From Planctomycetota bacterium (GTDB taxonomy: Bacteria > Planctomycetota > Phycisphaerae > Phycisphaerales > UBA5793), in NCBI GenBank assembly GCA_963205185.1, contig CAUJHZ010000034.1, positions 23,365-87,364 of the forward strand: a stretch of DNA of 64,000 nucleotides, read 5' to 3'. This document shows positions 61,153-64,000 of the stretch, piece by piece; the first letter of the stretch is position 1, and the number at the start of each line of letters is the position of its first letter. A program made the position numbers and the translations under genes. Under the pieces are notes generated by a model. That model saw only the letters and a list, made by a program, of their open reading frames with translations, searched no databases and was not told the DNA's origin.

Positions 61153-61391
61153 AGCAGCGTCGGGGCCGCAAGAGTCCGCCTTTCTCCCGTGAACAGCGCC
61201 TCGCCGTGGTGCACGGCATCCTGTGCTTTGTCCTCATTCTCGCCGTGCTGCAGTTGTGGTTGCTCACCGCGACGATGAACGCGTGGCTCGGCGGCGACTA
61301 CGGCGTCATCTGGCCGGCGGCGATCGTGAGCATCCTCTGCTTCGGACTCAACCTCGGCCTGCTCCGCTACCTCTACAGGATGGAGGGATGA
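61149..61391 (+). CDS. Small two-helix membrane protein of the redox cluster
   Basis: 80 aa. A basic N-terminus (MKQRRGRKSPPFSREQR) is followed by two transmembrane helices (AVVHGILCFVLILAVLQLWLL and IWPAAIVSILCFGLNLGLLR). I do not recognise a family for certain. Its start overlaps the Rieske stop and its stop overlaps the TDT start (both ATGA), so it is co-translated and likely a structural part of the complex. Confidence 0.75.
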   Translation: MKQRRGRKSPPFSREQRLAVVHGILCFVLILAVLQLWLLTATMNAWLGGDYGVIWPAAIVSILCFGLNLGLLRYLYRMEG

Positions 61392-62506
61392 GCCCAGCAT
61401 CGCCCAGCGAATCGCCTGCAGCGGAATCAGCCGCGCCGGTGGTCGAGGCCCCCTCAACCCTGGCGGCGCGCGTGCTGGCCGGCGCGCGCGAGCTGCATCC
61501 CGCCTACTTCGCGCTGGTGATGGCCACCGGCATCATCTCCAACGCCTGCCACCTGCTCGGGTTCCGCCTCATCGCCCTCGCCCTGCTGTGGCTCAACGTC
61601 GTCTTTTACCTCAGCCTCTGGATCATGACCTCGATTCGGCTGAGGTGTTTCACTTCGAGTTTCGTCGCCGACCTGCGCGACCACAATCGCGGCGTGGGCT
61701 TCTTCACCATGATCGCCGGCACGTGCGTGCTCGGCAGCCAGTGCCAGATCATCCTTGCGCGGCCGGAGATCGCGGCCGGCTTGTGGGTCATCGGCCTCCT
61801 GCTCTGGGTGCTTCTCACCTACACCGTGTTCACGAACCTGACCATCAAGCATTCCAAGCCGGAACTGGCGCGCGGCATCAACGGCGGTTGGCTCGTCGCG
61901 GTCGTCGGCACCCAGGCGGTCTCGTTGCTTGGCGGCCAGGTGTCGCACTATCTCGAACCGTCGCAGCAGGGCGTGCTCTTCGTCTCGCTCATATTCTGGC
62001 TCGGCGGCGGAATGCTCTATGTCTGGATCATCTCGCTTATCTTCTACCGCTACACCTTCTTCGCGCTTGAGCCGTCTGACCTCGCTCCGCCGTATTGGAT
62101 CAATATGGGCGCCATGGCGATCTCGACGCTCGCCGGCACGGTGCTCATCGACCAGTCCCCGGCGTCGCCGCTGCTTGAAAGCCTTGCACCCTTCCTAAGC
62201 GGCGTGACGCTGCTCTTTTGGGCGACGGCCACGTGGTGGATTCCCATGCTCATCATCCTCGGCGTGTGGCGGCATGGCTACCGTCGATTCCCGCTGCGCT
62301 ACGACCCGCTCTACTGGGGCGCCGTCTTTCCCTTGGGGATGTACACGGTCTGCACAGACCGACTCATACAGGTGCTGCCCCTCGAGTTTCTTGCTCCGCT
62401 GCCGCGCGCATTCATCTACATCGCGCTGGGCGCATGGGCACTGACATTCTGCGGCCTGATCGGCATGCTCGCGCGACTGGTGCGCGGCCCACGCGGCAAC
62501 GCCTGA
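61388..62506 (+). CDS. TDT-family (SLAC1/TehA/Ssu1-like) anion transporter
   Basis: 372 aa, about ten transmembrane helices. The opening ELHPAYFALVMATGIISNAC is the family signature, and later helices (GVGFFTMIAGTCVLGSQCQI, GGWLVAVVGTQAVSLLGGQV, NMGAMAISTLAGTVLIDQS) match the pattern. The family includes sulfite, nitrate, chloride and tellurite-associated channels, so a monovalent-anion substrate for the neighbouring molybdoenzyme is plausible. It is the last gene of the cluster, coupled to the small membrane protein by ATGA. No clear terminator follows. Confidence 0.85.
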   Translation: MSPASPSESPAAESAAPVVEAPSTLAARVLAGARELHPAYFALVMATGIISNACHLLGFRLIALALLWLNVVFYLSLWIMTSIRLRCFTSSFVADLRDHNRGVGFFTMIAGTCVLGSQCQIILARPEIAAGLWVIGLLLWVLLTYTVFTNLTIKHSKPELARGINGGWLVAVVGTQAVSLLGGQVSHYLEPSQQGVLFVSLIFWLGGGMLYVWIISLIFYRYTFFALEPSDLAPPYWINMGAMAISTLAGTVLIDQSPASPLLESLAPFLSGVTLLFWATATWWIPMLIILGVWRHGYRRFPLRYDPLYWGAVFPLGMYTVCTDRLIQVLPLEFLAPLPRAFIYIALGAWALTFCGLIGMLARLVRGPRGNA

Positions 62507-63139
62507 CGAGACGTGCTTCATCTGGCCCACACTGGCAGTCGCTTCACGAGCGCGGCGCGTGTAGTTTACTTCATGCTCTGGCGGCTCCACGGACTGGGGC
62601 CGCCTCGACAGCAAGGATGAGGCTGCACGTGAGCAACTTTCGACCGCCAGCCCCTGCGAACAATGCAATCTGCCAGGCGCGGCACCAGCCGCAACGAGTC
62701 GGGTTCTACTTCAACGGCTACCGTCCCGGCCGCTGCTTTTGCCTCCAGCATGCGCACCATGACCGGCAACGCCAACGGCCTCCCGGATGCAGCGTTTGGT
62801 AAAAGAGAGCGCAGGTGTTCAGGTGGAGGCGGTGTAAACCTTTGGAATCACGTCACTTTGCGCGACGCGGCGAACGGCCAGCGCGAGACCCCGGTTTGTC
62901 AACAAGAACGCCGCCGAAAACTCGCGGCGGCGTCGTGAACTCCCCGATCCGAACGGTTTTCATAGCGACTCGCGCATCTGAGAGGTCGAGAGCCGCGGGA
63001 GGGTCTGCCCCCGCAATTGGACACGGATGCCGCGAAGGCGGGGCCGCTTCGGTTGTGGGCTGACTCGAATCGAAGGTGGGACACCGGCCGGGCGCGCGAT
63101 CCATGCTGACGCGGCTCAGAGCAGCGCAATGTAGAAAGG
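62507..63139. other. Intergenic region with no supported gene
   Basis: About 630 bp. ORFs here look like chance frames. An imperfectly T-followed inverted repeat (ACGCCGCCG and its complement, 62908-62933) may be a weak minus-strand terminator. Confidence 0.4.
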
Positions 63140-63163
63140 CGGCGCGGCGGTCATGAACTTGAT

Positions 63164-63477
63164 GTGGAGAGACCGGGACGTGCTGCAGAGATCGTGCGCG
63201 AAGACGTGGCGGAGACGCTGGCGTACATGAGATTCCCCGTGCGAGCACTGGCGGTGCATGCGGACGAACATCCCGATGGAGCGGTTGAATCGGGAGGTGC
63301 GCAGACGGACGTGCTTGGTCGGCGCCTTCGGGCGGGCAGTCGGCGTTGATGCTGGTGGCGGCGCGGCTGCTGCACGTCGCGGGTACGAAGTGGGGCGCGC
63401 GACGGTACCTGGACATGAGCAGGCTGGGAGAGATGAAGATGGATCGAATGGAGACACAACGGGCCGCGGCGGCCTGA
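63164..63477 (+). pseudogene. IS256-family transposase remnant (C-terminal part, frameshifted)
   Basis: Three reading frames together give the end of an IS256/Mutator transposase. Frame one has REDVAETLAYMRFP. Frame two (from 63258) has MRTNIPMERLNREVRRRTCL then VGAF. Frame three has ALMLVAARLLHVAGTKWGAR, RRYLDMSRLGEMKMDRMETQ and a stop at 63477. Two frameshifts, near 63240 and 63333, break it, and the N-terminal catalytic part is absent. It is inactive. Confidence 0.8.
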
Positions 63478-63562
63478 GCGACGCGCCCCGGAGCTGCGGC
63501 TCCGCGGCTGCGCCACTCCGCCCCAGCACCGGGGAACGAACACCTTCCCTCGGAAGGCCCCT

Positions 63563-63761
63563 TCCCCAATGTGCGCAACTTGACGGACACTACCCCGCGG
63601 AAATCGAGGTGCCGCATCGACTTGAGAACGAGACAGGCGAAGAGTTGGGACAACGTGCAGGTGCGCGGGCTGAACCGATGAGCATACGCGGGGAGCGCCT
63701 CCTGCGCCATGCGACACGCCAGCACCATCGCCGTCCTTGGCGATTTCGTCGTGGTGCACAT
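63563..63761 (-). pseudogene. Transposase N-terminal remnant (DDE type)
   Basis: About 66 codons on the minus strand: RMAQEALPAYAHRFSPRTCT, LSQLFACLVLKSMRHLDFRG, then VVSVKLRTLG. The pattern EALPAYSHRFSP...QLxAxLxLKxxxRxDYRGV is one I associate with DDE transposases of IS4/IS5-like elements. The frame then loses sense, so only the N-terminus is left. The assignment is from memory of the family pattern. Confidence 0.5.
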
Positions 63762-63863
63762 GCTCGATTGAAGGCCCCCGCATCGTCTCAATACCATCGA
63801 ATTGGATGTTTTCTGCAGAGCTTGCCTGTCCCGTTTCTTTCCCGCCGTCCTGCGAACCACGGC

Positions 63864-64000
63864 CTATTTGCTGCCGCACTCCGGGCACACCGCCATCACT
63901 AAGTGCTTCTTGACATAGCCGCACCATACACATCTGCCGTTGTGCTTGCGATATGTGTACCTTATGATGTGGATCATGGAGAGCGTCGTGAGAATGCAGG
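63864..64000 (-). CDS. Zinc-ribbon protein, C-terminal part, gene runs off the window
   Basis: The minus-strand frame is open to the window edge and ends at 63864. The visible part reads ...MIHIIRYTYRKHNGRCVWCG, then YVKKHLVMAVCPECGSK. The C-x-x-C ... CPECG ribbon matches the tail of the membrane protein at 25659. The gene may begin at the ATG at 63975-63977 (37 aa) or outside the window. Function unknown. Confidence 0.5.
   Translation of the reverse strand, partial: CILTTLSMIHIIRYTYRKHNGRCVWCGYVKKHLVMAVCPECGSK

Noticed and set aside
62853..63860. Minus-strand ORF of 335 aa as a real gene
   Set aside because: Only about 66 codons resemble a transposase end; the rest is low-complexity and runs across the IS256 remnant on the other strand.
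1..64000. tRNA, rRNA or CRISPR array
   Set aside because: No cloverleaf, conserved rRNA stretch or regularly spaced repeat was found on reading both strands; a covariance search could still find small RNAs.

Overview
The window is about 64 kb of GC-rich bacterial chromosome, tightly packed, with no rRNA, tRNA or CRISPR array that I can see. The content points to a Gram-negative planctomycete-like bacterium, probably near the Phycisphaerae. Outer-membrane genes (lpxA, lptB) sit beside families I associate with that phylum: FG-GAP, HAF and right-handed beta-helix secreted proteins, short proteins ending in a CxxC...CPECG ribbon, a PadR regulator coupled to a HAAS-type membrane protein, and TraB and pseudopilin-like domains. 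The phylum assignment is inference from gene content and composition only.

Layout. 1-5.8 kb: the end of a BNR-repeat protein, mtnA and galE (minus strand), then a divergent pair, a YqaA-type membrane protein and ExbB followed by a TraB-family protein. 6.1-9.3 kb: two secreted proteins sharing a cysteine-bearing C-terminal module, each with its own terminator. 9.3-10.1 kb: a REP-associated tyrosine transposase flanked by REP palindromes. 10-24.6 kb: ispG, a small-protein/nucleotidyltransferase pair, an unusual ACP-like membrane protein, an MBL hydrolase, an FG-GAP protein, divergent lpxA/lipB, a PadR-HAAS operon, aroC and a redoxin. 24.7-30.4 kb: small membrane, cupin, VOC and Uma2 proteins, then glyA-VOC-DUF2332. 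30.6-42.3 kb: a beta-helix secreted protein, groES-like, the coupled run aroA-phr-esterase, a degenerate MBL protein, thiE, lptB with a lipoprotein, an isolated nuoC, and rluB. 42.3-51.6 kb: a fused hydantoinase/oxoprolinase next to a large NAD-glutamate dehydrogenase, then ribF-nrnA and pyrE. 51.8-56 kb: a GH57 protein, another secreted module protein, a HAF-repeat protein and rpmE. 56.5-62.5 kb: a six-gene run coding for a membrane cytochrome-b-like subunit, a molybdopterin oxidoreductase, a ferredoxin-type subunit, a Rieske protein, a small membrane protein and a TDT-family anion transporter. 62.5-64 kb: a transposase graveyard and the end of a zinc-ribbon gene.

Three threads run through the window. 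First, many genes have a TANNNT hexamer 5-8 nt before the start codon and no Shine-Dalgarno sequence, which suggests leaderless transcription. Genes inside operons and most secreted-protein genes instead carry an SD or a stop/start overlap. Second, four secreted proteins (a fifth more loosely) share a C-terminal module of about 100 residues with four cysteines that ends in a TSN-type motif. Third, the Mo/Fe-S/Rieske/TDT cluster looks like a complete membrane redox system whose substrate I cannot name. Together with the apparently circularly permuted ACP-like protein at 12.2 kb, it is the best candidate here for undescribed biology.
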